Origin: Saccharomycopsis fibuligera x Saccharomycopsis cf. fibuligera
Taxonomy: Eukaryota; Ascomycota; Saccharomycetes; Ascoideales; Saccharomycopsidaceae
Assembly (NCBI GenBank): GCA_001936135.1
Contig: CP012810.1
Coordinates: 1,612,001-1,676,000, forward strand
DNA length: 64,000 nucleotides
Direction: 5' to 3'
The position numbers and the translations under genes were made by a program. This document shows positions 18,249-34,535 of this stretch, piece after piece. The notes beneath the pieces were generated by a model. It did not search any database. It saw only the letters and a program-made list of their open reading frames with translations, and had not been told where the DNA came from. How positions within the stretch are numbered: position 1 is the first letter of the stretch; each line of letters starts with the position of its first letter.

Positions 18249-21200
18249 TCAAAAATCACTATCGGTATCTTCATTAGTCAAATCAATAATATCAGCACTA
18301 GTATTGGAATCACTACCACTTCCACCATTACCAACGCCAGCAGATGATGATGTTGCTAGCGATGGTCGACTTGTTGTTGATATTGATGGATGATTGATTG
18401 ATGGTCTTGGTTGTGCATAAGTATACCGATGTTGATTTTGCAGCTGTCTAGCTTGTTGTTGTGGGAGCAATGCATTACCAGTGTGAACAGCAGCACGAGC
18501 TGAAGTGTGCTTTAATGGTTGTACTTTAAGTACTCCCATGTCTCGATTGAGAGAAGAAAGATTATCTTCTTCGTTTGCTGCGATATTATTATTAGAACGA
18601 GCAATGCTACCGCCAACTTGAGGAAAACTGGTTTGGTGCAAAAGATTCAGTGCGCTTGGCAATGAAACATCAGAATTAACCGGAGGTCTCTGTTGTTGTT
18701 GTTGTTGTGTTTGGACGGTACTACTATTAGTATGGTTGGTGCTATTATTTTTGCCAATAGTACTACCGTGAACTGTAAGTGGAGATGATGAATGAACATG
18801 AGGTTGTGGAGGTTGTGGTAATGGTACTTCAGGATTGTTAGTAACACCGCTTGAACTAAAACTACCTGAAGCATCACTATTTGAAGAAACATTAACATCC
18901 ACATATCCATCCCTTGAATGGCCCATAGGCAATGGTCTTTTGAACAACGATGTCGTCCCAGGACTACTCAGTAGTCCTCCAGAAGCAGAGGCACCGGTTG
19001 AAGACCTGGACAATGGCCGATTAGTACTGTTGTTATTAGCAGTAGCAGCGCCTGTGGCAACATTAACTAACTCATCAAACAACCTTGGCTGATTCTCGGC
19101 AACTGCTTTGAGCATCTGATTACCATACTGGCTCACCAAATTGTCTTTCCTGCTAATTTTACTACCATCATTTTGACCTTGACTAGATCCTGGTGCTGAG
19201 CCTAAATTGGGCTTTTCTGCTGAGGCTAATACTGAGGTTGATGCTGAACTAGTCGTCGACGATCTACTAGGATGCAAAATTGATGAATTAAATGGTGGAA
19301 TAATGCTACGGTTTCTATGACCCAGGTTACCACTATTACTATTACTGCCGCTATCATTAGTATTGCCTGGTCCAAACCGAGATGGTGAAAAAAGTGCACT
19401 AGTTGACGTTCTTTGAGATACCCCATCATTTGCTGTTGTAGCACTAGCATTAGCACCTGGGCCAGCAGCGGCAGTAGCATTGCGAGAGCCGCCGCCGCTG
19501 CTGCTGCTGCTATTAGTAGTACCATTGCGCAAAATGTTGGCTCTTGAGCTCCAAGATGGAATCTTTGGTAATGCTCGAGGTCCAGCAAGAGTTTGTTTGT
19601 TTGACATATTGCCTGGATTAGCTGAATTAACAGTATTAGCACCGCTAGTGCCGCTCACGAAACGCTCACGGTCACCAAGAGATGCACGAAAGACATCTTG
19701 TTGGCCAATATTGTTGTTACTACTGCTAGTGTTGTTGTTATTTTGATTAAAATTGTTGGTAAACCCAATTCGAGGACTAGATGGAGCACTATGCCTAAAT
19801 AATGAGCGACCACCGCTGTGGCTATTATTGGCAGATGCTGATCCATGATTATGGTTATGTGTATGTGTATGATTTCTTGGACCAGATGGCAAAGCAGCAA
19901 CTCCGCCGCCGCTACTATGACTACCAAATGACCTATGGCCGTGACTGTAACTGTGACTTCTTGGAGCAGTCGGGCAATCAGCAACACCACCACTACCACC
20001 ACTACCACCTTTCATCAACTCATTTAAAAACTGTTTAGTTCCTGGTGAAACTTTACTGGCAAAGTCGGGATTTTGAAGCGCTTTGCCAATAATATTACGA
20101 TTCTTTAACAAAAATTGTTTCAAATCAGCCAGCATAGTATCATTTTTCACTACATCAACAATTTTTTCTGAGCTGCTGATGTTCTTATTTGCAGCAGAAA
20201 TGTTCAGATTTGTGGCGGCACTGCTTGCTGAGATATAGTCACTGCTGTGGGGAGGTGATTGTAAACTAATCCCAGTCCCAGAAACCGTCCCAGGCCTAGT
20301 TCCAGATCCAGATCCAGATCCAGATCCAGATGCAACGGTCGGTGCAACAGCAGGTTGTTGTGATGTTGAACTTTGCTCCAGTGTTGTTCGCTCAGATGAT
20401 AAATCGGCATGGAGCTTATTTACATTATCAGACACCGCTGCCTCATCACTCGGTCCTTGAGGTTGAGGTTGCGATAGCCGCCGCCGTTGTGGCAGGCCTG
20501 GACTTTTATTAGGTGATGTATCCATTCGCTTCAGTTGTCCGCTTTGATCTCGCTCACCAGCATCACTATTCACTCTTTTCTTTTGGTTACTGTTCTTGAT
20601 ATTGGTGGTATTGTTTGTCATTATGTTGGCATCACTTGCTGCTGCTGACGTTACTGTTGGTGTTCCTACTGTAGGCACTGCTGAAGTGGACGTTGAAGAT
20701 TCGATATTGTCGCTGCTTGAGGTACGTGGTGAAACAAGTGACTGCTGTTGTTGATGCTGCTGTTGTTGTCCTTGCTGTGTTTCCTGCTGTTGTTGATTGT
20801 GATAATGCTGCGCAGCACTAATAAACCCAGCATTGCCATTATTATCATTATTTGCAGTAGCAATTGCAGTAGCAGTACTGCTATTCGTAGGAGTATACAA
20901 AAGGGCATTAGTATTTGTTCGATTTGATGGAGCAGCTGATCTAAGATGACGCTGAGTATGAGGCAGAACATTAGCAGATGCCTGTGATAAAGAACCTTGC
21001 ATTGATGTAGATGCTGATGTTGGTGTTGGCGCTGGTATTGGGCCATTATTATTAATATTGTTGTTGTTATTTTGTGTTGTGGCATTGTCAATATTAAGAT
21101 TTGTCCATTGGCCATTTTGAAAAGATGGTAAACTATGGATAAATGAAGGCACCGAAGTAACACCAATGCCAGGAATAATATTTTTTCTAGAGTTTATAAT

Positions 21201-21455
21201 GTGACTGTTTTCTAAATGTGGTGTGGTATGCTGTGATGTTGGTTGTAATCCATAACCGCGACGACGAGGTGCAATGTTCGTAATTATGGAATTGCTGTTT
21301 TTTTTATTAGTGCTATTCTTATTATTATTATTATCATTATTATCATTATGCCTGACTGGCAGATTTTGTTGATTTTGTGGAGATTGCTGAAGTCTTTGAT
21401 TCTCTGGCATAATGGACCCAACTGGTCTAGCAGGTCTAATTGTTGCCGTATTTTT

Positions 21456-21491
<36 letters not shown>

Positions 21492-24316
21492 GCTACTACT
21501 AATATTAGTAGCACTGCCGCTACGGTTCATGACAACACTTGAAGGTATTGGCCCTGGCCCCCGAACAGAGCATGAAATAGCTACTGGCAGCCTAACATTA
21601 GACTCAATTGAAGTTGACGGCACTGGCCCCGAAATTGAGCTATTTCCATCAGCATTGTAGAATCTCTCATTGACATTACTTGCTGCATTACTAATTGGAA
21701 TTGACATTGGCGCTGATGTTGGTGCTGATGTTGGTGCTGATGTTGGTGCTGATGTTGACGTTGCCAACAGCGAATCAACAACTGGAGAAGGGACGTACCC
21801 CGCAGAAGTAGAGTTAGTATTATGGGAATAAGAATCAGCTGCCGTTCTAGCAGCCATTGAAGCAACGGGTGGTCCCGGGACTGGTATATTATTGGAGAGT
21901 GAATTTATCGAAGGTAATGTAATGCCAGATGTTGGCACTGAAGTAGATGCCAATGTAGAAGCAGATGGTGCACCAGGATGTGTGCCAGAAGGTACACCAG
22001 AAGGCAGTACAGTTGACTGGGTTGCTATTGACTGTTGAGTGAGCGGCAAATTGGGATTCACCAAATTCATACTATTGCTTCTGGTGTTAGATTGATTTGC
22101 CTTAGAAAAATTATTATTAACATTACTCACATTGGTTGGCATTGAGACATTAGTATCTACAGCATTAGCAGTCAGTGGCACACTTTGGGTCTGCGCTAAT
22201 GCTGGTTGTGCCACTGCTTGCGACTGCAATGATTGTATTGCTGGTGTTTGTTGTGTCTGTGATCTTGGACTAATCACCTCGGGACTCGCTGATTCAGCAT
22301 CAACAATTATATCATTCCGAGGAGGAGCACTTGGCCGTCGCCGCAAATTAGATAATGGCACATCATCTGAGTCTTCTTCAAGTTCGAGATCAAGATCAAG
22401 GTCAAGGTCAATGTCTTCCGTCAGGGGTTCATCATCTACTGGCACTGGCTCTTGGGGTTGTGATTGCGGTGAATGTGGTGGTTGTGATGGTTGCGGTTGT
22501 TGTGGTTGTTGTGGTTGTTGTGGTGGTTGTGGTGGCTGAGGCTCTTCGTCTTCATGCTCACTTTCACTATCTAATGTTATCACCTCGATGTCCACTGATT
22601 TATTTGCACCGCTAGCACCACCGCCACCAATTCCTCCACCAATATCAGCAATTTCTACGCTTTCCTCCTTTTTCATAGTGTATGAACTATCGTCAATAGC
22701 ATCCACTGCCATAGAACTTGGAATTGCTGGTTTTTTGTTTTTTTCCTTGCCATCGCCAACGACCTTCCAATTGCCGTCATGTAACAATTCCACTGTTTCT
22801 GCATCTTCGCTAGTATGGTTGACAATATCTACCATATAATCGCTGACAGCTAACTCAGCGACAGTTATTTCCACATTACAAATTGGGCATGTCCAAGTGG
22901 ATGCTTGCTCCTGTAATTGCAAAAAACTTAGACAGTCAAAACATTGAGTATGCTGGCATCTAATAGATCTTGCAGGGCATTTCATCTTCATGTAACTAAT
23001 AGGGCATTTTATAGATAGAGTGGTTGCCATTTCTATCAAGTCATCACTTTCTTCTGACTCTTTGTATTCTTTCTGAATGGTGGCCATCGTGGCAGATTTT
23101 GATATGTGCGGCTGTTGAGTGGCTACTTTTTCCACGAGTTTCAGGGGGGCAATCATTTCAACAATGTAGCAGTACATGAGAAAGTCTTCTTTTGCAAACG
23201 CATAAATGACTTCCAATGAGTTATTATGAGGAGGTTGGCGTACTAATGAAGTTAAATTGGCGGGTCTAGCAGTACCTGGACGGTTCTTAATACCTTTGAC
23301 GTTATCTTTGACTACCGTTTTGTTGAAATGAATTTCAATGGGCTGGGGAAATTGAATGAAAACATTGTTTGGACTATTTTTGTTGTAAACGCCACTGAAA
23401 AGCATGAGCTGGTACTGTTTACCACTAGAAAGCAAGAGTTGTTCTTGATGATTAAGGACAAACTCAATGGTACAAGTGCCTCTGGAATCAGGAGCGCGCC
23501 ATGCCATTTTAGGACTGTTATGAACTAGTCGTTTTAACTTATAAAAAGGGCTTTCTTTGAAATATATCCAGGGCCGCGTTGTCTTTTTAGGGACTATTCT
23601 GCTAATGGATTGCACTGGAACAGCAGTGGCGGCAGATGACGGAGATGAATGGGTGCGAAGATTATGAGAATGACCGTTGCTACTAGCGGTTGTGTTGTCA
23701 CTGCCATTGACTGCTTGCTGGCTACGTAGCGAGGCGGATCTTGTTGCTGGTGTATTAGCATTATTGTTGTTGGTGGTGGTGGGGGTGGTGGCAAATGTTG
23801 AAGGTTCGGCGATGGCTTGATAAGAATATGGGTTTGAGTAGGCATTAAACAACATGTCGTAAGTAGGAGAATCTTGACCGCTACCAATTTTGAGTACCAC
23901 TGTTTGAAGAGCCCTAAGCTTAGGGATACTTTGTTCTGCTCTAGCGCTTGAAAAAAGAGCTTTTATCCTTTCTTGAATCTCAGCTTTGCGGCCACCGGTG
24001 GTGATACCAATGGCTTTGCATATATTCTTTAAACTAGAAACTTTTTGACTGTCGATGATTCTGTATACATCCTGTGGGTGTTAGTAAATGGGTAATTTGA
24101 GGAAGGAGATTGAACCGAGCCATGATTGCTAGCGTATGGAATGCTAAGTATTGCCATGCTATCATTGATAGACGCGTTTAGAAAAAAAAAAAAAATCTTT
24201 TTTTTTATACGGAGATATTTCATTATTGTATGGATTTGATTCAAAGGTATAACCGAGACTATACTTACTGCCATGTCCGTGTCGGAGAAGACGTTTTGCT
24301 GCTGCCGGTTCATCAT
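18249..24316 (-). CDS. SIZ1: SUMO E3 ligase Siz1 (PIAS type), two exons
   Basis: A nuclear/septin PIAS-family SUMO ligase. Coding is complement of 24269-24316 (exon 1, 16 codons starting MMNRQQQ) joined to 18249-24071. The 197-nt intron has a GTAAGT donor, a perfect TACTAAC branch site and a CACAG acceptor. The single-exon frame lacks an ATG near its 5' end, and splicing restores both a start and a SAP DNA-binding domain (about residues 26-60, SSLKNICKAIGITTGGRKAE). A PINIT domain follows (about 178-330), then an SP-RING around residue 372 (CPISYMKMKCPARSIRCQH, then CFDCLSF and WTCPICN). The C-terminus ends in a SUMO-interacting motif, DIIDLTNEDTDSDF. About 1400 residues between SP-RING and terminus are Asn/Ser/Gln/Pro-rich, with (TSAP)n and (GS)n runs. 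The total is 1956 aa against about 900 in S. cerevisiae. Confidence 0.9.
20299..20332. repeat. 6-bp tandem repeat (CCAGAT)n inside SIZ1
   Basis: Five to six tandem CCAGAT units on the plus strand encode Gly-Ser repeats in the Siz1 low-complexity region. Likely length-variable. Confidence 0.6.
21459..21494. repeat. Trinucleotide run (TTG)n, poly-Asn in SIZ1
   Basis: A near-perfect run of about 12 triplets (TTG on plus, CAA/AAC on minus) encodes a poly-Asn tract in Siz1. Confidence 0.7.
21709..21756. repeat. 12-bp tandem repeat inside SIZ1
   Basis: Four consecutive GGYGCTGATGTT units (the first carries C, the rest T) encode repeated Thr-Ser-Ala-Pro on the minus strand. In-frame length variation is expected. 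Confidence 0.8.
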
Positions 24317-24912
24317 GATGCGGGTATGGTTTTGTAGATACAATGGAAAGGCATCAAATTGTGCATTGAGTAACGGGAACTATAAATGGCTGGGGCCAGT
24401 AAGAGCCGAGTGGTGGGTAAGGGAGGATGGGAAGCGGTTTGGTTTGATGAGTGGTGATGTTGAGTGTCTGGCGAAATATTGTGAATTTCTGTGTTTGCAG
24501 CAGAAAAAAATAAAAAAATAAAAATGAAAAAGAAATTTACCACGTGAGGGGTCATGTGAAGTGTGCTCCTGTTGAAGTCAGCTGATAATTTTATACAAAT
24601 GGGATCCCAAATAAGACATCATCTGATTCTTATACAATATGATATCAAATATTACATTACATGATCACCTGGTTTCCCCGTTCTTTCTCGGTTTTCATCC
24701 GGGCAACCGCCGAGCACAGAACAAAAGTTTTAAATTTTGGGCGAGAAACTAACGGAAACAGAAACTATCTAATGCCAAAGACCAGATATCATCCACCAAG
24801 TTGACCACTCCCACCAGTACTATCCAGATCACCAGGGTCTACTTTGCTAGCTATTTCTGTGTGTATCTGTATCTCAAGGACTCTCCCACCCCAAGTCACT
24901 CTTTATCCAACC
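24317..24912. promoter_or_regulatory. Divergent promoter SIZ1 / ZDS1-like
   Basis: A 600-bp spacer between divergent start codons. It contains a CACGTG E-box at 24541-24546 (Cbf1/bHLH type) and CATGTG nearby at 24554. No ORF is credible; the 5' leader of the plus-strand gene is C-rich. Confidence 0.45.
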
Positions 24913-29175
<4,263 letters not shown>

Positions 29176-30399
29176 GCAATTCCACTTATGTTCGAGCTTA
29201 AATTGAGTGAAAAGTTTTTTTTCAAAGATTTACCTACTATCTGTCACTTAGAACACTTTTGACGCACATGGTTAAAAAGACAATTGATTTGTTTTTTTTT
29301 TATGTTTTTCTGGTTTCTTTGGTTTGCTTTTTTTGTTGCTACAAGAACTAAACCGCCTGAATTGAAGTTCTCACTTCGTATATTCTCAGAACTTCTTTAT
29401 ATCATTGAACTTTTTACTTTTTGTTGTTCTCTGCCTTTGCTTCATTCTTTTTTGATTCTCAATTCTTATTTTTTCATCCAACATTTAAACTCATATACCC
29501 ATATTTCCATATATCCCACATGATAATTCGTTCTTGCACTTTTTTGCCTTGCTTTGCTAGTCCTGCTTTTAGGCAATTTGTTTCAAGTTGCTTCAGTCTT
29601 GACTTTTCTTCACTTCACTTGACATAACAAGCTCAGAATTCGAGCTTTTTAGTTCTATATTTTTTAAAAAAAAAAATTTTTTTAAAAATCACAGTGCGTG
29701 CACTAATTTTTTTTTCTTTCACTCATTTCCTTGTTTCCTCACATTATGCTTAATGATACCAAATCTCATTTATTTTCTAATTCTTTTTTTTAAATTTCTT
29801 TTTTGTTCTCATATTATCTTGATTAATAACTCTTATTCAAGTTTTTTTTTTTTCTTTATGCTGTGGCTTTCTAAGTTTTTTTTTTTTTTTTTTCCTTTTT
29901 CGATTCTGTTTTTTATGCTGTTTTTATTTATATTTTTCTCAATTTGCTACATAACCTGTCTGTCGTTCAGTTTTTTCCGTCATTTATCAATCTCTTATTA
30001 TTTAGATTTAGCTTTAAGCAAGTACCTACATAGAGACTATTAGCTATTAGTTGGGTAGTTGGCTAATGATGGTCATCACCAAGAATGCATATTTTTAATC
30101 CTCAAATTATTAATTTCGCAAAGAATTTACCACATACCACATACCTTATTATATACTAATATAGGTACCAAATCGCTCATTTTGTAAAAACCGTAAATTC
30201 TGTAGTGTATTGCTCCAGTATTCACTATTTGACCGGCCAGACAAATATACAGGCCTCATGCAAACATGATGCAAAGTGAAAACAAAAAAAGAGAAAAAAA
30301 TTAAGGCTACTGTATTTCATTGTATATATTTGTAATGTAGGCGATAGTATTTACTGCATACTTTTTTTTTTTTGCAATTTGGAACGCAGTGCCAAATAG

Positions 30400-30431
<32 letters not shown>

Positions 30432-30518
30432 GAACGTTTAAGAAACGTCTGAGGAGAACCCCTAATTTAATTTGGTTATAAAAACAAAGCTAAGGTTATA
30501 CAAAGGAGGAAAATAATA

Positions 30519-30552
<34 letters not shown>

Positions 30553-30644
30553 AAGAAACATGAACAAAGAAAGTTACAAGTCACCAGAGATTTATTGAAA
30601 AGTGACGGAAAAATAGAATAACGAGCACCATATTCATCTATCAA
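29176..30644. other. Intergenic, convergent ZDS1-like / RCE1
   Basis: About 1.47 kb between convergent genes, extremely T-rich on the ZDS1 side. Near RCE1 it carries a T28 run (30404-30431) and an A30 run (30521-30550) separated by 89 bp. No gene or RNA is recognisable. Confidence 0.6.
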
Positions 30645-31661
30645 TCAATGCCAATGTAACGGTGAATTTGGGCTAGCAGTCAATGGAAACAATAACATTT
30701 TGAACAACCATATCCCTACAATCAACAACGCTAAATAAACACACTTCCACCATTTTTTGTCAGTATCTGGATTCAACGTAGGAAACCCAAAAAAATTGCA
30801 CATTGAATGCACAAGAACCACAGCAGCACCATTGCCGGTTCTTAGGAATAAAAACGCAGAAAATGCCCCAAATAATGTAGTGTAGCACAATTGGAAAAAA
30901 CAAGAGAATACAATTTTACCCAAGGTATGTTGATGACGACGATAAAGTTCCCAGCCGTGGTGCAAGTGAGCTATGCCGAAAAACAATGGGGTTATCCAAA
31001 TTAGAACGTCCACCCCAATGCCATTTGTGCTGCTGCTACTTTCATGATAATCATAATCATTGTGATGGCTCTCATAATGACGAGGTTTGTTACCAACAGG
31101 TACGAACAAAGCAATGACACAACAACGGTAAATAATTTCTTCACTAAGTGGTCCCACAATCAAATTACGTACTCCTTGTAAGGACTGCAACTCTTCCATT
31201 AGCCGTTTACCAAAAGCATCAGGCCCCACCAATGGACCATGATAGTAGCCTTGCAGTTCGAAAAATACTTCATTCAACAATGGTCCAATGAATAATCCAG
31301 CCACTAGAAGCCCTGCTTTACTAATATCATGCAAGTATGCAATTAAATGAGCAACGGACCATTGGTACTCTGGAGCAGGATGATGCTGGGAGTGACGATA
31401 CGTCAATCCAGGGACAACTCCGAGTAATGATACACCTTGCCATACGGAAGCAGTGGCTTGTTGATATGTTAAGTAGAGTGGAACAAGCAATAACGCAAGG
31501 CCAGTGAGGCAAGTTACTGAAAAAAGTCGTCTTTTGATGATGATGGGATTATCCCGGGTTAATAAGGCAGTGGTACGGTTATTGGGTAGGTACACGACGG
31601 CAACATAAGATATGGCGAGGATTAATGAACCAAGCACGGCATGAGTGGCGGTGTAAACCAT
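30645..31661 (-). CDS. RCE1: CAAX prenyl protease 2 (Rce1)
   Basis: The ER-membrane endopeptidase that removes the -aaX tripeptide from farnesylated or geranylgeranylated CAAX proteins, upstream of Ste14. The 338-aa multi-spanning protein shows the CPBP-family motifs: paired glutamates SEEIIYR (about residue 174), FFGIAHLHHGWE with the first catalytic histidine, and VLVHSMCNFFGFP with the second. A short His/Ser-rich insertion (YESHHNDYDYHESSSS) sits between the first two motifs. Length and topology fit Rce1 (about 315 aa in S. cerevisiae). The ATG at 31661 precedes the first membrane segment (VLGSLILAISYVAVVYL). It converges with the ZDS1-like gene. Confidence 0.93.
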   Translation of the reverse strand: MVYTATHAVLGSLILAISYVAVVYLPNNRTTALLTRDNPIIIKRRLFSVTCLTGLALLLVPLYLTYQQATASVWQGVSLLGVVPGLTYRHSQHHPAPEYQWSVAHLIAYLHDISKAGLLVAGLFIGPLLNEVFFELQGYYHGPLVGPDAFGKRLMEELQSLQGVRNLIVGPLSEEIIYRCCVIALFVPVGNKPRHYESHHNDYDYHESSSSTNGIGVDVLIWITPLFFGIAHLHHGWELYRRHQHTLGKIVFSCFFQLCYTTLFGAFSAFLFLRTGNGAAVVLVHSMCNFFGFPTLNPDTDKKWWKCVYLALLIVGIWLFKMLLFPLTASPNSPLHWH

Positions 31662-32318
31662 CGGCTGTGAGGATATTTTGTTTCCGTGTTTAGGTTATGA
31701 AAATAGTAAAGCAACGATAAGAGGATATCAAGACCCAGATATTGACTACATGTTGGCAGTATTGTTGATTTTGCGTTTTTTTCGGATTGTAAATAAGAAA
31801 AATTAAGGAAGTGCCAGCACTGTGGGTCTTACAGTGATGCCATGGTGGACGCTCAAAGCAATTGACAAGGTATCCAATTTGATATTAGAGTGTCAAATAA
31901 AGTTCAGATTCAAGAGCCAAGGCAGGAAAACTATTTGTTCCGAATTTCTTCTTTTGTCCCTAACCATACTTGAGCTTATACTTGAGCATTCTACCGCGTG
32001 AAACAATAACCTGGATTGTTTCACACTGATACAATATATATGCTCAGTCGACTGACATTCCAATGGCACCTACTAAATGATACAAGATATAAAAGTTGCC
32101 TCAATTAATTAAGACTTATCCAGATTTATTTCTAAATATCAGGAAAATAATATAAAGCAATGCCAAAAAAGGGGAGAAAAACAAAAAAAAAATAAATAAA
32201 TAAATAAATAAATAATCAGTTTTTTAAATTTTTAGAAAAAAATTTATTTCACAAAAAAAAGAACAAATGAAAACGTAAGTGACAAGAAAAAAAAACTAAA
32301 CTAAGCAATGATGCTAAT
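31662..32318. other. Intergenic: RCE1 promoter and PRT1 3' side
   Basis: A 657-bp spacer. It contains a (TAAA)n microsatellite at about 32190-32213 and an A/T-rich PRT1 3' flank. Nothing else is recognisable. Confidence 0.5.
32190..32213. repeat. (AAAT)n microsatellite
   Basis: About six tandem AAAT/TAAA units lie in the 3' flank of PRT1. Confidence 0.7.
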
Positions 32319-34535
32319 TTACTCGACAATTTCTTCCTTCTCTTCAAGAATCTCCTCTTTAATTTCCTCAATAACAGCATCTTCCTTAGCTTCTTCTTCT
32401 TGTTCAACAACACCCAATTCTTTCTTCTTGTGCTCAACAGTGGATCTCCAGTTAGCCCATTCTTCCAACAACTTACGTCTGGTCAAGATAATTTCTCTAG
32501 TGGCGGCACTAGCTTCCATAGCATCTTGTTCTTCGAATTGTGCAGAGTATTCACGCAAGTTCTTACGCACCTTCTTGCGGTCACCACCAGTCAACAAGGA
32601 TGCTGGTCTTGGTCTCCAAATGAACTGCTTAAAGTTATCCACTGCTTCAGAAATCAACAAATGGCCAGAGAAATCGTAGACTTTGTAACCGTTGTCGACC
32701 TTATGTCTCCAAGAAGAAGACCAAACAGCCAAGTAACGACCAGATGGATCCCATTCCAAGTTGGTAGCGCCAAATGGTTCAACGTCACCAATTTGTTTCA
32801 AAGAAGCTTTCACGTTTTGGTTCTTGGCAGCTTCGTCAGAAGCCAAAACAAGTTGTCCATCGTAGTCCAAGTCAAAGAAATCAATCTTGGCGTTGTTAGA
32901 TGCAACATTAGCAACAGCAATGAATCTGCCCTTTGGAGCCCAAAGCAAAGTGTCGGCATGTTTGTTTTCAATGACCTTAAAGTTCTTGAACTTCTTCAAG
33001 TTAACATTAGCATTAGCAGCTCCTTTACCCTTCTTTTCAATTTCTGGAGCGTAAAAGCTAATGTTGTTCTTTGGGATAGCCAAGTTAACTGGACCCTGAT
33101 CCAATCTAGAAATAGTAACAAATCTGTCACCCTTTGGTTCCCAAGCAAAGTTTATCACCACTTCCTTGAGTTCAATTTTTTCCACTGGAATTTCCTTTTC
33201 TGTCAAGCTGAAGAATTCCAAAGAAGAGAAGATGGTCTTCTTAGATTTGGTATGTCTGTCGACTTTAACAGCCAAATATTTGGCTTCATCTTGCCAATGG
33301 AATCCGCAACCAGAAACTTGAAACAAGTTAACAGTTCTCAAAACTTTCTTAGATGGCACTTCCAACAAAGTGACTCTAGCAGTTTGATTAGAAGTTTCTG
33401 GAGTCCAGTAGGAGATAACATGAGACAATGGGTCGTCTTTTTTAGCAGAAGCCAATTGAACACCAGCTGGAGCAAATTCAAAGTCTTGAAGACCTTCAAT
33501 TTTTAAGATCTTTTTGTCCAACAAACTCATTGTACTGCTTTCGTAAATAGCTAAAGCATCAGGACCTTTTCTGGCAAAATATTTACCATCATAAGACCAC
33601 TTGATCAATGGCCATTCAATCTTTTTGGATTGTTCCAAGTTTGGTGGCAAAGCAAAAGTTCTCACTGGCAAACCAGTGGCCAACTCCCAAATAACCAATT
33701 TGTGACCTTCATCTTCTGGTTTGAATGGGAAAGTTTCTCTAGCTGGGTGGTCTGCAGGTGGCAACTTGATTGGTTCTGGTGATAAGGAAACCAAGTATTT
33801 TTCGTCTGGAGAGAATTCCAAGAGTCTAACTTCTGGATGAAAATATCTTCTGATACTGTCAAAGTTACTACCACCCCAGGATTGAAGACCTTGAGGATGA
33901 ATAGTGACCAAGTAAGAACCCTTTGGAGACCATGCGGAGAAACCTGTAGTAAAATTGTCACGTTGAATGACATTTTCAACTTGGTTCTTTTTGTGCCAGT
34001 TAACGGCAACATCGTCGTTGTAATGAGCAATAAATTGATCTCTGCCACTAGGATCTTGCAACCAAGATTTCAAGTAATCAGTTTCTTTAAATTCAGGAAC
34101 CTTTGGCTCTTTGAAATCACTAGAAACAGCACCTTCAGCACCGTACTTTTCAACATCAGACAATTTGTTCAAGAACAATCTGTGCTTAGCATCCAATTTT
34201 TTACCATTGAGAGCTTTGATAGCAAGTTCAGCATGCTTGACGTTTTTGAACTGAATGAATAGAAAACCAGTGGTCTTACCGTTTTCGATAGGCAAGAAAA
34301 AAGCGTCATCGCCATCAGCAATTTCAGCACCAACATTGGTAAACAATTTGGTCAAAACTTTTTTCAACATTGGGGCCTTGGATTCTGGAGCCACTGGGGC
34401 ACCGTCCACGACCACGTATTCTTCAATACCACTGTCTGGGTTAACAGAGTATTTCTGCTCCAAGTCGGTGAAATCGATTTGGTCGAAATCAAGCTCGACA
34501 TCGTCGATGGTGAGTGGCTGTTCAGTAGCGGCCAT
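32319..34535 (-). CDS. PRT1: Translation initiation factor eIF3 subunit b (Prt1)
   Basis: The core scaffold subunit of eIF3, which binds the 40S ribosome and other initiation factors in the cytoplasm. At 738 aa it matches yeast Prt1 (763). Residues about 40-125 form the N-terminal RRM (VVVDGAPVAPESKAPMLKKV, FLFIQFKNVKHAELAIKALNG). The beta-propeller follows, with repeats such as GFSAWSPKGSYLVTIHPQGL and LEFSPDEKYLVSLSPEP. The C-terminal helical segment includes SLLTGGDRKKVRKNLREYSA and a Glu-rich tail. The start ATG at 34535 gives MAATEQPLTIDDVELDFDQI. Long antisense open frames over this gene (for example 32400-33506) are shadows of its biased codon use. It faces the same way as SEC65. Confidence 0.97.
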   Translation of the reverse strand: MAATEQPLTIDDVELDFDQIDFTDLEQKYSVNPDSGIEEYVVVDGAPVAPESKAPMLKKVLTKLFTNVGAEIADGDDAFFLPIENGKTTGFLFIQFKNVKHAELAIKALNGKKLDAKHRLFLNKLSDVEKYGAEGAVSSDFKEPKVPEFKETDYLKSWLQDPSGRDQFIAHYNDDVAVNWHKKNQVENVIQRDNFTTGFSAWSPKGSYLVTIHPQGLQSWGGSNFDSIRRYFHPEVRLLEFSPDEKYLVSLSPEPIKLPPADHPARETFPFKPEDEGHKLVIWELATGLPVRTFALPPNLEQSKKIEWPLIKWSYDGKYFARKGPDALAIYESSTMSLLDKKILKIEGLQDFEFAPAGVQLASAKKDDPLSHVISYWTPETSNQTARVTLLEVPSKKVLRTVNLFQVSGCGFHWQDEAKYLAVKVDRHTKSKKTIFSSLEFFSLTEKEIPVEKIELKEVVINFAWEPKGDRFVTISRLDQGPVNLAIPKNNISFYAPEIEKKGKGAANANVNLKKFKNFKVIENKHADTLLWAPKGRFIAVANVASNNAKIDFFDLDYDGQLVLASDEAAKNQNVKASLKQIGDVEPFGATNLEWDPSGRYLAVWSSSWRHKVDNGYKVYDFSGHLLISEAVDNFKQFIWRPRPASLLTGGDRKKVRKNLREYSAQFEEQDAMEASAATREIILTRRKLLEEWANWRSTVEHKKKELGVVEQEEEAKEDAVIEEIKEEILEEKEEIVE

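Noticed and set aside
22132-22615. Plus-strand open frames opposite the SIZ1 acidic and Pro/Gln region
   Set aside because: Low-complexity shadows of tandem repeats in SIZ1.
32400-33506. 368-codon open frame antisense to PRT1
   Set aside because: It mirrors the codon bias of a conserved essential gene and shows no family resemblance.
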